NCBI RefSeq assembly: GCF_001668575.1
Contig: NZ_LZMD01000046.1
Coordinates: 216,405 to 280,404, forward strand
Reading direction: 5' to 3'
From: Mycobacterium sp. 1164985.4
GTDB taxonomy: Bacteria; Actinomycetota; Actinomycetes; Mycobacteriales; Mycobacteriaceae
DNA length: 64,000 bases
Shown here: one piece after another, positions 19,540 to 29,721 of the stretch
How the letters are laid out: each line of letters begins with the position of its first letter
Position numbering within the stretch: position 1 is the stretch's first letter
Notes under the pieces: model-generated
Seen by the model: the letters and a program-made list of their open reading frames with translations, nothing else
What the model was told of the DNA's origin: nothing
Database searches by the model: none
Translations under genes and position numbers: made by a program

Positions 19540-19854
19540 CTAGCCGGCGGGGCCCGGAGCGAACGTGGCGCACGCCTGCATGGCCTCGTTCCAGACGCCG
19601 GGGTCGACACCGGCGGGCGGCCCGGCTGGACCGGGCGCGGCGGGGACGCCGTGGTCGGTCAGACACTGCGCCAGCGACCCGTGGCCGGACGGCGTCTCCG
19701 GCGCGGTGGGCTGGGCGGGGGCCTCGGTGGTGTTGGTGGTGGTCTGCGCCGGCGTTCCCGTCGCCGTGGTCGGCTCCTCGGCAGGCGGTTCGGACGAGCA
19801 ACCCGCCAGGGTTGCGGCCGCGGCGAGTCCCGCGGCGAACACGATCGCGCGCAT
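19540..19854 (-). CDS. Small lipoprotein of unknown function
   Basis: 104 residues starting [21 protein letters not shown]: signal peptide and lipobox LAGC, so exported and lipid-anchored. A Thr/Pro-rich linker (PTTATGTPAQTTTNTTEAPAQ) leads to a short domain with two Cys (LAQCLTDHGVP and QACATFAPG) that may be disulfide-linked. The ATG overlaps the stop of the nitrobindin gene by one base (TGATG), which fixes this start within a longer open frame. I do not recognise the family. Confidence 0.75.
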   Translation of the reverse strand: MRAIVFAAGLAAAATLAGCSSEPPAEEPTTATGTPAQTTTNTTEAPAQPTAPETPSGHGSLAQCLTDHGVPAAPGPAGPPAGVDPGVWNEAMQACATFAPGPAG

Positions 19855-20483
19855 CAGCCGACGAACCTCGACAGTCGGGCGGACAGGTGGGGGACGAGGC
19901 CGCCGTCGGCGTCGACGCGTTCCTCGACGTAGGCGAGATCGCCACCCTCGATGATGCCGTACAGCCGTTTGGCGCCGCCGACCAGCATCCCGGACTTGCT
20001 GCGCGCCAACGCGTCGGTGACCAGCTCCCACGACGACTGGGTGAGGGGCCGGCCGTAGAACAGCTCGATGTATCCCGCGGAATGAGCCAGGAGCAGCTCG
20101 ATGGCCTGCGACTCAGACGGGTCTGCGGGGTCGTTGACGAAGCGCCAGTAGCCCGACTCGCGCAGTGACGGCTGTTCGTAGTCGCCGGACTCGGTCAGCC
20201 GCCAGGAGCGAGCTTCCCAGATCAGGTAGTCCCCGCCGTCGTGCGAGACGACGATCTGTTGGCCGAAGCGGTAATCGCCGTCGCTTCCGCGGCCCTCGCC
20301 CTCACCGCGCCACACGCCGACCAGCGGCAGCAGGGCGAGCAGCGCGTCGTGGAGGTTCACCCCTTCGCGGAGATTGGCGGTATCGGCAGGTGCAGGCAGG
20401 TCGCCGAATACCGGAATGTTGCGCGCCGCGGTCGTTTTCGCGCGTTCAGCCGCGGCCGCTACAGCGTCGTCGCCGGATGTCAC
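19854..20483 (-). CDS. Nitrobindin-like haem-binding beta-barrel protein (Rv0813c type)
   Basis: 209 residues from a GTG. It contains the THAP4/nitrobindin pattern [16 protein letters not shown] (GxWxGxG), [20 protein letters not shown], and a late [11 protein letters not shown] with a conserved His. Family members bind ferric haem in a ten-stranded barrel and isomerise peroxynitrite to nitrate; Rv0813c has a fatty-acid-binding-like barrel structure. The start GTG overlaps the stop of the 34-residue membrane ORF (GTGA), so the two are translationally coupled. This choice drops 15 residues of the longest open frame. Confidence 0.88.
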   Translation of the reverse strand: MTSGDDAVAAAAERAKTTAARNIPVFGDLPAPADTANLREGVNLHDALLALLPLVGVWRGEGEGRGSDGDYRFGQQIVVSHDGGDYLIWEARSWRLTESGDYEQPSLRESGYWRFVNDPADPSESQAIELLLAHSAGYIELFYGRPLTQSSWELVTDALARSKSGMLVGGAKRLYGIIEGGDLAYVEERVDADGGLVPHLSARLSRFVG

Positions 20484-20584
20484 GACTCGTCGGTGATCAG
20501 CCGGTACAGCGCGTACAACGCGAACCAAGTGATCACCACGACGGCTGCCACCAGCAGGATCTCGTAGAACAACACCACGGCCAC
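20480..20584 (-). CDS. 34-residue single-span membrane protein
   Basis: A short ORF from the GTG at 20584: [20 protein letters not shown] and then [14 protein letters not shown]. Almost all of it is one transmembrane helix with a short polar tail. It ends in GTGA, sharing bases with the nitrobindin start, so it is probably its translational partner. Below normal gene-calling thresholds. Function unknown. Confidence 0.6.
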   Translation of the reverse strand: MAVVLFYEILLVAAVVVITWFALYALYRLITDES

Positions 20585-20652
20585 GAGTCTAGTCGGCCGC
20601 GGAACGCCGAGCGCACCAGCCTCTGCATGGCCTCACGCACGGCCTCATGCAC

Positions 20653-20709
20653 CGAACGTGAGCTTGTGGGGGAGATGTGCGCGGATCATCGAGCACAAGC
20701 TCACGTTCG
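20653..20709. repeat. Perfect 16-bp inverted repeat, probable terminator after sseC2
   Basis: CGAACGTGAGCTTGTG (20653-20668) and its exact complement (20694-20709) flank a 25-nt loop, 13 bp beyond the sseC2 stop in that gene's direction. It probably ends the cysA2 operon transcript. A perfect long arm is also compatible with a dispersed intergenic repeat. Confidence 0.5.
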
Positions 20710-20721
20710 AGCCAGCGGGTC

Positions 20722-21024
20722 TCAGGCGACCTTGACGTCGACCTCGTGGATACCGGCACCGGACGGCGCGACGACGGCGTCGCCGTTGCCGACCTTCGAC
20801 AGCGCGCGCAGCGTCCACGTGCCCGGCGCCGCGAAGAACCGGAAGTCGCCGGTGGCCGACGCGACCACCTCGGCGGTGAATTCGTCGGAGCTGTCCAGCA
20901 GGCGCACGAACGCGCCGCCGACGGCCTGGCCCGATCCGTCAAGGACGCGGCCGGTGATCACCGTCTCCTTCTCGAGGTCGACGCTGGCGGGCAACGTCAG
21001 GCCTTGTTTCGGTGCAGAGCACAT
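20722..21024 (-). CDS. sseC2: DUF1416 protein SseC
   Basis: 100 residues: MCSAPKQGLTLPASVDLEKET, then ITGRVLDGSGQAVGGAFVRLLD, and FRFFAAPGTWTLRALS. This is the SseC pattern, a small carboxypeptidase-regulatory-like beta domain always encoded directly after the thiosulfate sulfurtransferase in mycobacteria. Its role in sulfur transfer is assumed from the linkage, not proven. The ATG lies one base after the cysA2 stop, so the two are co-translated. A Cys at position 2 is conserved. Confidence 0.88.
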   Translation of the reverse strand: MCSAPKQGLTLPASVDLEKETVITGRVLDGSGQAVGGAFVRLLDSSDEFTAEVVASATGDFRFFAAPGTWTLRALSKVGNGDAVVAPSGAGIHEVDVKVA

Positions 21025-21025
21025 A

Positions 21026-21859
21026 TCAACTTCCCAACTCGATCGGGGCACCCACGAGGGAGCCGTATTCCGTCCAACTGCCGTCATAGTTCTTGACGTT
21101 CTTGTGTCCGAGCAGTTCCTGCAGCACGAACCAGGTGTGCGACGAGCGTTCTCCGATGCGGCAGTACGCGATGGTCTCCTTCTCGCCGTCGAGACCGGCC
21201 TCGGCGTACAGCTTCGCCAGATCCTCGTCCGACTTGAAGGTCCCGTCGTCGTTGGCCGCCTTGCTCCACGGAACGTTGATGGCGCCGGGGATGTGCCCGG
21301 GCCGCTGGCTCTGCTCCTGGGGGAGGTGGGCCGGCGCGAGGATCTTTCCGGAGAACTCGTCGGGGGAGCGCACGTCGACGAGGTTCTTGTTGTTGATCGC
21401 CGCGATCACCTCGTCGCGGAAGGCGCGGATGCTGTTGTCGGGCGCCTTGGCCGTGTAGCTGGTCGCGGGTCGCTTGACCTCGTCGGTCGACAGCGGGCGC
21501 CCGTCGAGCTCCCACTTCTTGCGGCCGCCGTCGAGCAGCTTCACGTCCTGATGCCCGTACAGCTTGAAGTACCAGTAGGCGTATGCGGCGAACCAGTTGT
21601 TGTTGCCGCCGTAGAGCACCACAGTGTCGTCGTTGCTGATGCCACGTTCGCTCAGCAGTTTCGAAAACTGTTGCTGGTCAACGAAATCACGACGGACCGG
21701 ATCCTGCAGGTCAGTCTTCCAGTCGATCTTCACGGCGCCCTCGATGTGGCCGCCGTCGTAGGCGCTGGTGTCCTCGTCAACCTCGACGAACACGATGTTC
21801 GGCGCGTTGAGATTGCTCTCGGCCCAGTCGGCCGTGACCAGGACGTCGGAGCGTGCCAT
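21026..21859 (-). CDS. cysA2: Thiosulfate sulfurtransferase (rhodanese) CysA2
   Basis: 277 residues with two rhodanese domains. The C-terminal one holds the active-site loop AYCRIGERSSHTWFVL, its Cys carrying the persulfide; the N-terminal one (LVTADWAESNLNAPNIVFVEVDED) lacks it. It moves sulfane sulfur from thiosulfate to cyanide or cellular acceptors. It is second in a DUF4395-cysA2-sseC2 operon, 36 bp after DUF4395, with AAAGGAC before the ATG. The operon's expression is likely controlled by the polycysteine ORF at 22488-22580. Confidence 0.93.
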   Translation of the reverse strand: MARSDVLVTADWAESNLNAPNIVFVEVDEDTSAYDGGHIEGAVKIDWKTDLQDPVRRDFVDQQQFSKLLSERGISNDDTVVLYGGNNNWFAAYAYWYFKLYGHQDVKLLDGGRKKWELDGRPLSTDEVKRPATSYTAKAPDNSIRAFRDEVIAAINNKNLVDVRSPDEFSGKILAPAHLPQEQSQRPGHIPGAINVPWSKAANDDGTFKSDEDLAKLYAEAGLDGEKETIAYCRIGERSSHTWFVLQELLGHKNVKNYDGSWTEYGSLVGAPIELGS

Positions 21860-21895
21860 TGATCAAAGTCCTTTCGTTGCTTCGGTTTTGAAGTT

Positions 21896-22387
21896 TTATG
21901 CGGGTGAGGATGCGCGCGCGCCCTTGCGGAAGCGCGCGACGAGCGGATAGAGCTGGCAGCCCAGGCAGATGCCGAAGGCCGCGTTCAGGAAGGCCGCCAC
22001 CAGCGCGAACGCGGTGGCGATCAGTCCAACGAGAGACAGGCCGGCCGCGAAGCCGACCACACCGAGCACCGCGAACACGAGGCCGACGAGCTGGGCGAAC
22101 TGCAGGGGCGCCACCGGTTCCTTCTCGGTGACTGGCCCCAGGCGTGGGGCGATGAGGCGCGCGAAGATCAGGCCGTAGGGATGGGAGCGCGGACCGCGCC
22201 AGGCTCCGACGGCGAAGACCATGGCCTGCGCGCCCAGCACGACCGCCGCGGCGACCGGGCTCACCGGCCACACCAGCAGCGTCGCCACCAGGACGGCGGT
22301 TGTCAGCCAGGCGGCGAATCGTGGGCCGCGCACATCCACCTGGTCGGCCGTCTTGTTCTGGGTTCTCGACATATTTGTCGTTGACAT
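21896..22387 (-). CDS. DUF4395 membrane protein
   Basis: 163 residues with about four hydrophobic segments (AWLTTAVLVATLLVWPVSP, AAVVLGAQAMVFAVGAW, LVGLVFAVLGVVGFAAG, LVGLIATAFALVAAFLN). It ends with a conserved GICLGCQLYPLVARF carrying two Cys, typical of DUF4395 proteins found with rhodaneses. A role in sulfur or thiosulfate handling at the membrane is inferred from the operon. AGGAG lies 7 nt before the ATG; an out-of-frame ATG just upstream is not the start. It is the first structural gene after the polycysteine ORF. Confidence 0.87.
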   Translation of the reverse strand: MSTTNMSRTQNKTADQVDVRGPRFAAWLTTAVLVATLLVWPVSPVAAAVVLGAQAMVFAVGAWRGPRSHPYGLIFARLIAPRLGPVTEKEPVAPLQFAQLVGLVFAVLGVVGFAAGLSLVGLIATAFALVAAFLNAAFGICLGCQLYPLVARFRKGARASSPA

Positions 22388-22487
22388 TCATGTGCTCCTG
22401 TTGCGGTCATCGGGTCGGGCTGGGCTGAGAAAGGAAAGACCACAGGGGGCCGTTCCCGAGTGCGGCGCGAAGAAAAGGCGCGGCTAC

Positions 22488-22580
22488 TCAGCAGCTACAA
22501 CAACAACAGCAGCAACCCGCGACGCGGCACAGATCGACTGCGCGGCGCTTGGTGAGCATCGGCTCGAGGCGGGCGGACAC
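22488..22580 (-). CDS. Leaderless polycysteine short ORF (cysteine attenuator)
   Basis: From a GTG at 22580 this ORF encodes 30 residues; an in-frame ATG follows at 22559. Its end reads RVAGC, then six Cys in a row, then SC and stop TGA. A TAAGCT -10 ends 7 nt before the GTG, so the mRNA starts on the codon. Polycysteine leaderless ORFs before the sulfurtransferase operon are described in M. smegmatis and M. tuberculosis as cysteine-responsive attenuators: ribosome stalling at Cys codons when cysteine is scarce opens the downstream ribosome site. Here 100 nt separate its stop from DUF4395. Match to that system is by content and position. Confidence 0.85.
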   Translation of the reverse strand: MSARLEPMLTKRRAVDLCRVAGCCCCCCSC

Positions 22581-22587
22581 GCCGGAC

Positions 22588-22593
22588 AGCTTA
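22588..22593 (-). promoter_or_regulatory. -10 element (TAAGCT) of the cysA2 operon
   Basis: TAAGCT on the minus strand, 7 nt before the GTG of the polycysteine ORF. A -35 candidate TTGGCT lies 19 nt further upstream in the end of thiX, a rather long spacer. Confidence 0.6.
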
Positions 22594-22609
22594 CCAATCG
22601 ACACGGTGA

Positions 22610-23032
22610 TCAAGCCAACAGCGGTTCCAGCGCCGAGCGCAGGTCAGCGGCCTTGGGAACGCCGTGGGTCCGGTAGCGGGGCCGACCGTCGCGGTCGAAC
22701 ACGATGGTCGTGGGAAGCGACAGCACCGAAAGCCGCCGCGCGGCTTGCGGGTTGGCGTCCATGTCGATCTCGACGTGCGCCACCGCGGGCAATTCCGCGC
22801 AGACCTCGTCGACAACCCTGCGCACCGCGCCGCAGGGGCCACACCACTCGGCGGAGAAGTGCACGACGGTCGGTCCGGTCGACGACAAGCCGAGATCGCT
22901 GGTGTCGACATTGGCCGCGTCCTCACTCGCCTTGAGCAGGCCTGATCGGAGCGCGAGCAGCCGACCGATCACGTACGCCACGCCCAGCGCGGCGACGAGC
23001 ACAGTAATCACCAACACCCATGAAGAGCTCAT
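22610..23032 (-). CDS. thiX: Membrane-anchored thioredoxin-like protein (Rv0816c/ThiX type)
   Basis: 140 residues. An N-terminal hydrophobic anchor (WVLVITVLVAALGVAYVIG) is followed by a thioredoxin domain with the active site SAEWCGPCGAV and a cis-Pro region VLSLPTTIVF. It could reduce disulfides or persulfides. It lies just upstream of the cysteine-regulated operon but has its own frame overlap with lmeA (ATGA), so it is co-transcribed with lmeA rather than driven by the TAAGCT promoter. Confidence 0.9.
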   Translation of the reverse strand: MSSSWVLVITVLVAALGVAYVIGRLLALRSGLLKASEDAANVDTSDLGLSSTGPTVVHFSAEWCGPCGAVRRVVDEVCAELPAVAHVEIDMDANPQAARRLSVLSLPTTIVFDRDGRPRYRTHGVPKAADLRSALEPLLA

Positions 23033-23832
23033 GACAGGTGGAACTCATCCAGCGCGACGGATACTCCCTCGGCGATGCCTTCGATGATGATGTCGGAGCC
23101 GCGCGCACCCTGCGCCGTCGGCGCCAGCCGGAACGGCAGCTTCTGACCGGGCACGATCCCGGTGAACGCGGCCAGCACGGCGTCCCTCTTGTCCCCGGGA
23201 ACCTCCTGGTCGGCGGTGCCGGGGCCGGTCAGGACGCCGGTGGCCGTCATCACCAGCGTCGTCTGCTCCGGCCCGGCCATCTCGAGGTCCACCGCGATAC
23301 TCACCCTGTCGTGGAAATCGGCTTTGGCGGGCGTCCCGGTGAACACCACGCCCTTGTTACTGGAGATACCCGATTCCGTGGTGCCGCCGGTCGCGTCGTT
23401 GCTCTCCCGCGTCGGGGCCTCGACCAGCAGGTCCGGGATGTCCAGGTAGCGGCCCAGATGCGTCGAATCGACGATGATCCGACTCTCGGCCTTGCCGACC
23501 CGCAGCGTGGCGTCGGGCTGGACCAGCCACGAATCGCCGGGCAGGTCGATGTCGTGCAGGGTCGCTTCCAGCGAGGCCTTACCCACCACCCGGTTGTCGA
23601 CGCCGTTAGCCCGGATCTCCACCTCGTCGTAGCGACTGTCTGCGGCCTGGGTGATGAACGGGAACCCGAGGATCGCCACCGAGGGATCGTTCTGCAGGTC
23701 AGCGGCGGTGCGCACGCTTCTGGCCAGCCTGTATTCGGCGTAGATCGCCGCGCCGAAGTCGGCCCCGACGGCGCAAACGGCCACCGCGAGCACCGTCGCC
23801 AACACCCCGATCAGCAGCTTGCGCACCCGCAC
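23029..23832 (-). CDS. lmeA: LmeA-like lipomannan elongation factor (DUF2993)
   Basis: 267 residues from the GTG at 23832: a short basic start, one transmembrane or signal helix (LLIGVLATVLAVAVCAVG), then a soluble DUF2993 domain (LQNDPSVAILGFPFITQA, YDEVEIRANGV, TLHDIDLP). LmeA (Rv0817c) is a periplasmic phospholipid-binding protein needed to extend the mannan backbone of lipomannan. The frame is open 44 codons further upstream; the GTG beside the helix is more plausible. It overlaps thiX by ATGA and diverges from glnR. Confidence 0.88.
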   Translation of the reverse strand: MRVRKLLIGVLATVLAVAVCAVGADFGAAIYAEYRLARSVRTAADLQNDPSVAILGFPFITQAADSRYDEVEIRANGVDNRVVGKASLEATLHDIDLPGDSWLVQPDATLRVGKAESRIIVDSTHLGRYLDIPDLLVEAPTRESNDATGGTTESGISSNKGVVFTGTPAKADFHDRVSIAVDLEMAGPEQTTLVMTATGVLTGPGTADQEVPGDKRDAVLAAFTGIVPGQKLPFRLAPTAQGARGSDIIIEGIAEGVSVALDEFHLS

Positions 23833-24004
23833 ATTCTGGCCCACGGCGGGGCCGTCGTACCGTTCGGCGCAGCTCTGGGGCGGGTTGCGGGTTATCGTTA
23901 GAAAACCATCGGCCCGGTAACGGGCGTATGTCGAGCATGAATCTGGGAAGTCACCGACCGACAAAGATGTCCAGGCGTGGTCCCTATGGCTGTTGGAGGG
24001 CCAG

Positions 24005-25677
<1,673 letters not shown>

Positions 25678-25707
25678 CTGGGAAACCGCGGTGAACCAAC
25701 TGAACGT

Positions 25708-25762
25708 GTTCACCGGTCGTTCACCTGTCATCCGCGATCCGTTGACCGGCGCCGCATACCTT
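25708..25762 (+). promoter_or_regulatory. PHO (RegX3-type) box and -10 of pstS
   Basis: GTTCACC at 25708-25714 and again at 25719-25725, an 11-bp direct repeat as in actinobacterial PHO boxes. A reversed GGTGAACC at 25690-25697 may be a third unit. A TACCTT -10 lies at 25757-25762, 31 nt beyond the box. The same repeat with a 33-nt gap precedes phoU, which supports control by the SenX3-RegX3 phosphate system. Confidence 0.65.
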
Positions 25763-25800
25763 GCCTGGAGTTCAGGCGCTCCGATGCGAAAGTGGGATCA

Positions 25801-26913
25801 GTGAACCTCAACCTCGGCAAGTCGACGTTTCTGACCACGTTGTCGGTGGGCGCGATCGCGGTGCTGACGCTGTCCGGGTGCGGAAGCGACAACAACGTCG
25901 CCGTGCCGTCCGGCGACGGCTCGGCGTCCGCGGAATGTGGTGGTAAGAACTCCGTCACCGCCGAGGGTTCGACGGCCCAGCAGAACGCGATCGGCGAGTT
26001 CAACAAGGTCTGGGGTCAGCGATGCCCGGGCAAGAACCTGTCGTACAACCCCACCGGTTCGGGCGCGGGCCGCGAGCAGTTCATCGCCGGTCAGGTCGAC
26101 TTCGCCGGGTCGGACTCCGCACTCTCGGGTCAACAGATCCAGCAGGCCGCACAGCGGTGCGAGGGCAACCCGGCGTGGAACCTGCCGCTGGTGTTCGGTC
26201 CGGTCGCCCTGGCCTACAACCTCGAGGGCGTCGACACACTGGTGCTCAACGCCGACCTGCTCGCCAAGATCTACCAGGGGCAGATCACCAGATGGAACGA
26301 CCCCGCGGTCGCGGCGCTCAACACCGGCACCCAGCTTCCCGATCTCGCCATCACGCCGATCTACCGCTCGGACTCCTCGGGCACCACCGACAACTTCCAG
26401 AAGTACCTCGCGGCCGCGGCGCCTCAGAGTTGGACCAAGGACGCCGGCAGCGAATTCCAGGGCGGCGCGGGTGAAGGCGCGCAGAAGTCCGCAGGAGTCA
26501 TCCAGGCCGTGCAGGCCACCGACGGTGCGATCGGCTACGTGGAGAAGGGATTCGCCGATCAGGCCGCAATCCCGTTCGCCCAAATCGACAGCGGCGCAGG
26601 CGCGGTCGAGTTGACCGACGAGTCGGCCAGAAAGGCCATCGACGCCGCTGAATTCGCCGCAGCAGGCAACGACTTGGCGCTGAACCTGGATTCGTTGTAC
26701 GGAACGAAGCAACCCGGTGCCTATCCGTTGGTGCTCGCCACATACGAAATCGTCTGCTCGAAGGGCTATGACCCCCAAACCTCCGCCGCCGTCAAATCGT
26801 TTCTCACCATTGCCGCGAACGACGGCCAGCAGAACCTCTCGTCGGCGGGTTATGTGCCGCTCCCGGACCGCTTCAAGCAACGACTCCTGACATCCATCCA
26901 GGCGATTGCCTAG
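25801..26913 (+). CDS. pstS: Phosphate-binding lipoprotein PstS
   Basis: 370 residues from the GTG at 25801. The signal peptide ends in the lipobox LSGC (Cys near residue 27). Phosphate-binding motifs are visible: TAEGSTAQQNAI, PTGSGAGREQFIAGQVDFAGSDSAL, and YRSDSSGTTDNFQKYL, all in the order of PstS proteins. It captures phosphate at the cell surface for PstCAB. The first gene of pstSCAB, 48 bp before pstC. A PHO box upstream suggests induction at low phosphate. M. tuberculosis has several PstS paralogues; I cannot say which this matches. Confidence 0.94.
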   Translation: MNLNLGKSTFLTTLSVGAIAVLTLSGCGSDNNVAVPSGDGSASAECGGKNSVTAEGSTAQQNAIGEFNKVWGQRCPGKNLSYNPTGSGAGREQFIAGQVDFAGSDSALSGQQIQQAAQRCEGNPAWNLPLVFGPVALAYNLEGVDTLVLNADLLAKIYQGQITRWNDPAVAALNTGTQLPDLAITPIYRSDSSGTTDNFQKYLAAAAPQSWTKDAGSEFQGGAGEGAQKSAGVIQAVQATDGAIGYVEKGFADQAAIPFAQIDSGAGAVELTDESARKAIDAAEFAAAGNDLALNLDSLYGTKQPGAYPLVLATYEIVCSKGYDPQTSAAVKSFLTIAANDGQQNLSSAGYVPLPDRFKQRLLTSIQAIA

Positions 26914-26961
26914 TTTCATGGCGCGCCGGCGCGGATACGGTGAGGATGGGTCCTGGGACCG

Positions 26962-28005
26962 ATGACCGATAGGCTCGAATTGACAATCCCCAATCCGTCC
27001 GACGCGGGATCGGGTGAAGCGCTCGCTTCCCCCTTTCCCGAGCCGACGCCGATCTCCATCAACCCGTCGAGGAACGCCAAAGAGCGTGTCGGCGACCGCA
27101 TCTTCCGCGGGTTGGCGCAGGGCTCGGGTGCCTTCATCGTCGCTCTGATCGCGGCGATCGGGGCGTTCCTGCTGTGGCGCGCGATTCCGGCGCTGGCGCG
27201 CAACCAGGAGAACTTCTTCCTCTACGGCGGCACGTGGAAGACCACCGACACGTCGGCGATGCATTTCGGCATCCTCGACCTGCTGCAGGTGACCGTGTTC
27301 GTGTCGATCTTCGCGCTCATCCTGGCGATGCCTGTGGCGCTTGGCATCGCGATCTTCTTGACTCAGTACGCCCCGCGACGGGTCGCCGGACCGCTGGCCT
27401 ACATGGTCGACCTGCTGGCAGCCGTCCCGTCGATCATCTACGGCGTGTGGGGTCTGTACGTCCTCGCCCCGGTGCTGAAGCCGATTGCGTTGTGGCTGAA
27501 CGAGAATCTCGGTTGGCTCTTCCTGTTCAAGACGGGAACGGCCTCGGTGTCGGGTGGTGGCACGATCTTCACCGCGGGAATCGTGCTTGCGGTCATGATC
27601 CTGCCGATCATCACAGCCGTCACCCGTGAGGTGTTCGTTCAGACACCGCGAGGTCAGGTCGAGGCGGCACTCGCGTTGGGCGCCACTCGTTGGGAGGTGG
27701 TGCGCACGACCGTGCTGCCGTTCGGCATGTCCGGCTACATCAGCGGCGCCATGCTCGGCCTCGGCCGCGCGCTGGGTGAGACGATCGCGCTGCTGATCAT
27801 TTTGCGCGGAACGCAGCAGGCGTTCGGATGGTCGCTGTTCGACGGCGGGTATACGTTCGCTAGCCTGATCGCCGCTACGGCAAGCGAATTCAACGACCAG
27901 TACAAGGCGGGCGCCTACATCGCGGCCGGCCTGGTGCTGTTCGTCCTGACGTTCGTGGTGAATTCGCTGGCGCGTGCCGCGGTGGCCGGGAAGGCGCAGA
28001 AATGA
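26962..28005 (+). CDS. pstC: Phosphate ABC transporter permease PstC
   Basis: 347 residues. After a cytosolic N-terminal stretch of about 50 residues it has six membrane segments starting GSGAFIVALIAAIGAFLLW. The ABC-permease EAA loop appears as VEAALALGATRWEVVRTTVLPFGMSGYISGAMLGLGRALGETIAL in pieces, typical of PstC. It forms the membrane pore with PstA. Its stop overlaps the pstA ATG (ATGA). Confidence 0.95.
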   Translation: MTDRLELTIPNPSDAGSGEALASPFPEPTPISINPSRNAKERVGDRIFRGLAQGSGAFIVALIAAIGAFLLWRAIPALARNQENFFLYGGTWKTTDTSAMHFGILDLLQVTVFVSIFALILAMPVALGIAIFLTQYAPRRVAGPLAYMVDLLAAVPSIIYGVWGLYVLAPVLKPIALWLNENLGWLFLFKTGTASVSGGGTIFTAGIVLAVMILPIITAVTREVFVQTPRGQVEAALALGATRWEVVRTTVLPFGMSGYISGAMLGLGRALGETIALLIILRGTQQAFGWSLFDGGYTFASLIAATASEFNDQYKAGAYIAAGLVLFVLTFVVNSLARAAVAGKAQK

Positions 28006-28916
28006 CGTCGACGCTGGACCGTCCCGTCAAGGCGACCACCTTCCAAGGGGTGAGCCTACGGCGCAAGATGGCCGACAAACTCGCGACGGTTCTGGTCACG
28101 CTCAGCGTCCTCGTTGCGCTGGTGCCCTTGTTGTGGGTGCTGTACTCGGTGATCGTCAAGGGATTCCAAGCCCTGACGTCGCCGCAATGGTTCTGGCATT
28201 CACAAGCGGGCATGACGGCCTTTGCGGCCGGCGGCGGTGCGTACCACGCGATCGTGGGAACCCTGCTGCAGGGCCTGGTGTGCGCGGCGATCTCGATACC
28301 GATCGGAGTGTTCGTCGGGATCTACCTCGTCGAGTACGGCGGTGGTACGCGTTTCGGCAAGATCACGACGTTCATGGTCGACATCCTCACCGGCGTACCG
28401 TCGATCGTCGCCGCGCTGTTCATCTACGCGCTGTGGGTGGCGACGTTCGGGTTCCCCCGATCGGGCTTCGCGGTGTCGCTGGCCCTCGTGCTGCTGATGA
28501 TTCCGGTCATCGTGCGCGCTACCGAGGAGATGCTGCGCATCGTCCCGATGGATCTGCGGGAGGCCAGCTATGCGCTCGGTGTGCCGAAGTGGAAAACCAT
28601 TGTCCGCATTGTGATTCCGACGGCGTTGTCCGGCATCGTCACCGGGATCATGCTGGCGTTGGCGCGTGTCATGGGCGAAACGGCGCCGCTGCTGGTTTTG
28701 GTCGGTTACTCGCAGGCGATGAACTTCGACATGTTCGACGGCTTCATGGGTTCGCTGCCGGGCATGATGTACGACCAGACCTCGGCTGGTGCGGGCGCGA
28801 ATCCCGTTCCCACCGACCGGCTATGGGGCGCCGCACTGACCCTGATCCTGCTGATCGCCGTGCTCAACGTCGGGGCGCGGTTTCTCGCGAAGATCTTCGC
28901 CCCCAAGAAGGTTTAG
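28002..28916 (+). CDS. pstA: Phosphate ABC transporter permease PstA
   Basis: 304 residues, six membrane segments. The EAA loop reads REASYALGVPKWKTIVRIVIP followed by ALSGIVTGIMLALARVMGETAPLL, as in PstA. It pairs with PstC to carry phosphate through the plasma membrane using energy from PstB. Start overlaps pstC by ATGA; pstB follows 9 bp after the stop with GGAG before its ATG. Confidence 0.95.
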   Translation: MTSTLDRPVKATTFQGVSLRRKMADKLATVLVTLSVLVALVPLLWVLYSVIVKGFQALTSPQWFWHSQAGMTAFAAGGGAYHAIVGTLLQGLVCAAISIPIGVFVGIYLVEYGGGTRFGKITTFMVDILTGVPSIVAALFIYALWVATFGFPRSGFAVSLALVLLMIPVIVRATEEMLRIVPMDLREASYALGVPKWKTIVRIVIPTALSGIVTGIMLALARVMGETAPLLVLVGYSQAMNFDMFDGFMGSLPGMMYDQTSAGAGANPVPTDRLWGAALTLILLIAVLNVGARFLAKIFAPKKV

Positions 28917-28925
28917 GAGCTTTCG

Positions 28926-29702
28926 ATGGCCAAGCGCTTGGATCTCAAGGACGTCAACATCTTCTACGGTGCGTTCCACGCCGTGGCCGATGTATCGCTG
29001 GCGGTTCCGCCCCGCAACGTGACCGCCTTCATCGGTCCGTCAGGCTGCGGGAAGTCGACGGTTTTGCGGACGCTCAATCGCATGCACGAGGTCATTCCGG
29101 GCGCGCGAGTCGAGGGCTCGGTGTTACTCGACGGTGAAGACATCTACGGTGCGGGGGTGGATCCCGTCGGCGTGCGCAAGACCATCGGGATGGTCTTCCA
29201 GCGGCCGAATCCGTTCCCCACCATGTCGATTCGCGACAACGTGGTCGCCGGTCTCAAGCTGCAGGGTGTGCGCAACAAGAAGACGCTCGACGAGGTGGCT
29301 GAACGCTCGCTGCGCGGCGCCAACCTGTGGAAAGAGGTCAAGGACCGGCTCGACAAGCCCGGCGGCGGCCTCTCCGGTGGTCAGCAGCAGCGCCTCTGCA
29401 TCGCCCGCGCGATCGCGGTACAACCCGATGTGCTGCTGATGGACGAGCCGTGCTCCGCGCTCGACCCGATCTCCACGCTGGCCATCGAGGACCTGATCGC
29501 GACCCTGAAGCAGGACTTCACGATCGTCATCGTCACCCACAACATGCAGCAGGCGGCGCGGGTCAGCGATCAGACGGCATTCTTCAACCTCGAGGCGACG
29601 GGAAAACCTGGTCGGCTCATCGAGATCGACGACACCGAGAAAATCTTCTCCAACCCGTCTCAGAAGGCCACGGAGGACTACATCTCCGGACGCTTCGGCT
29701 GA
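28926..29702 (+). CDS. pstB: Phosphate ABC transporter ATPase PstB
   Basis: 258 residues. Walker [10 protein letters not shown] near residue 35, signature [16 protein letters not shown], Walker [14 protein letters not shown], and an H-loop in [13 protein letters not shown]. It has the usual PstB length and powers phosphate import through PstCA. It ends 19 bp from the stop of phoU, which converges on it, so the transporter and its regulator are neighbours but separately transcribed. Confidence 0.96.
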   Translation: MAKRLDLKDVNIFYGAFHAVADVSLAVPPRNVTAFIGPSGCGKSTVLRTLNRMHEVIPGARVEGSVLLDGEDIYGAGVDPVGVRKTIGMVFQRPNPFPTMSIRDNVVAGLKLQGVRNKKTLDEVAERSLRGANLWKEVKDRLDKPGGGLSGGQQQRLCIARAIAVQPDVLLMDEPCSALDPISTLAIEDLIATLKQDFTIVIVTHNMQQAARVSDQTAFFNLEATGKPGRLIEIDDTEKIFSNPSQKATEDYISGRFG

Positions 29703-29721
29703 GGCTTTCACTCGCGCTGGG

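Noticed and set aside
23880..23910. A GlnR-box-like sequence (GTTAT-N6-AAAAC) before glnR
   Set aside because: Only a partial match to the GTnAC-N6-GaAAC consensus, so not listed as a site.
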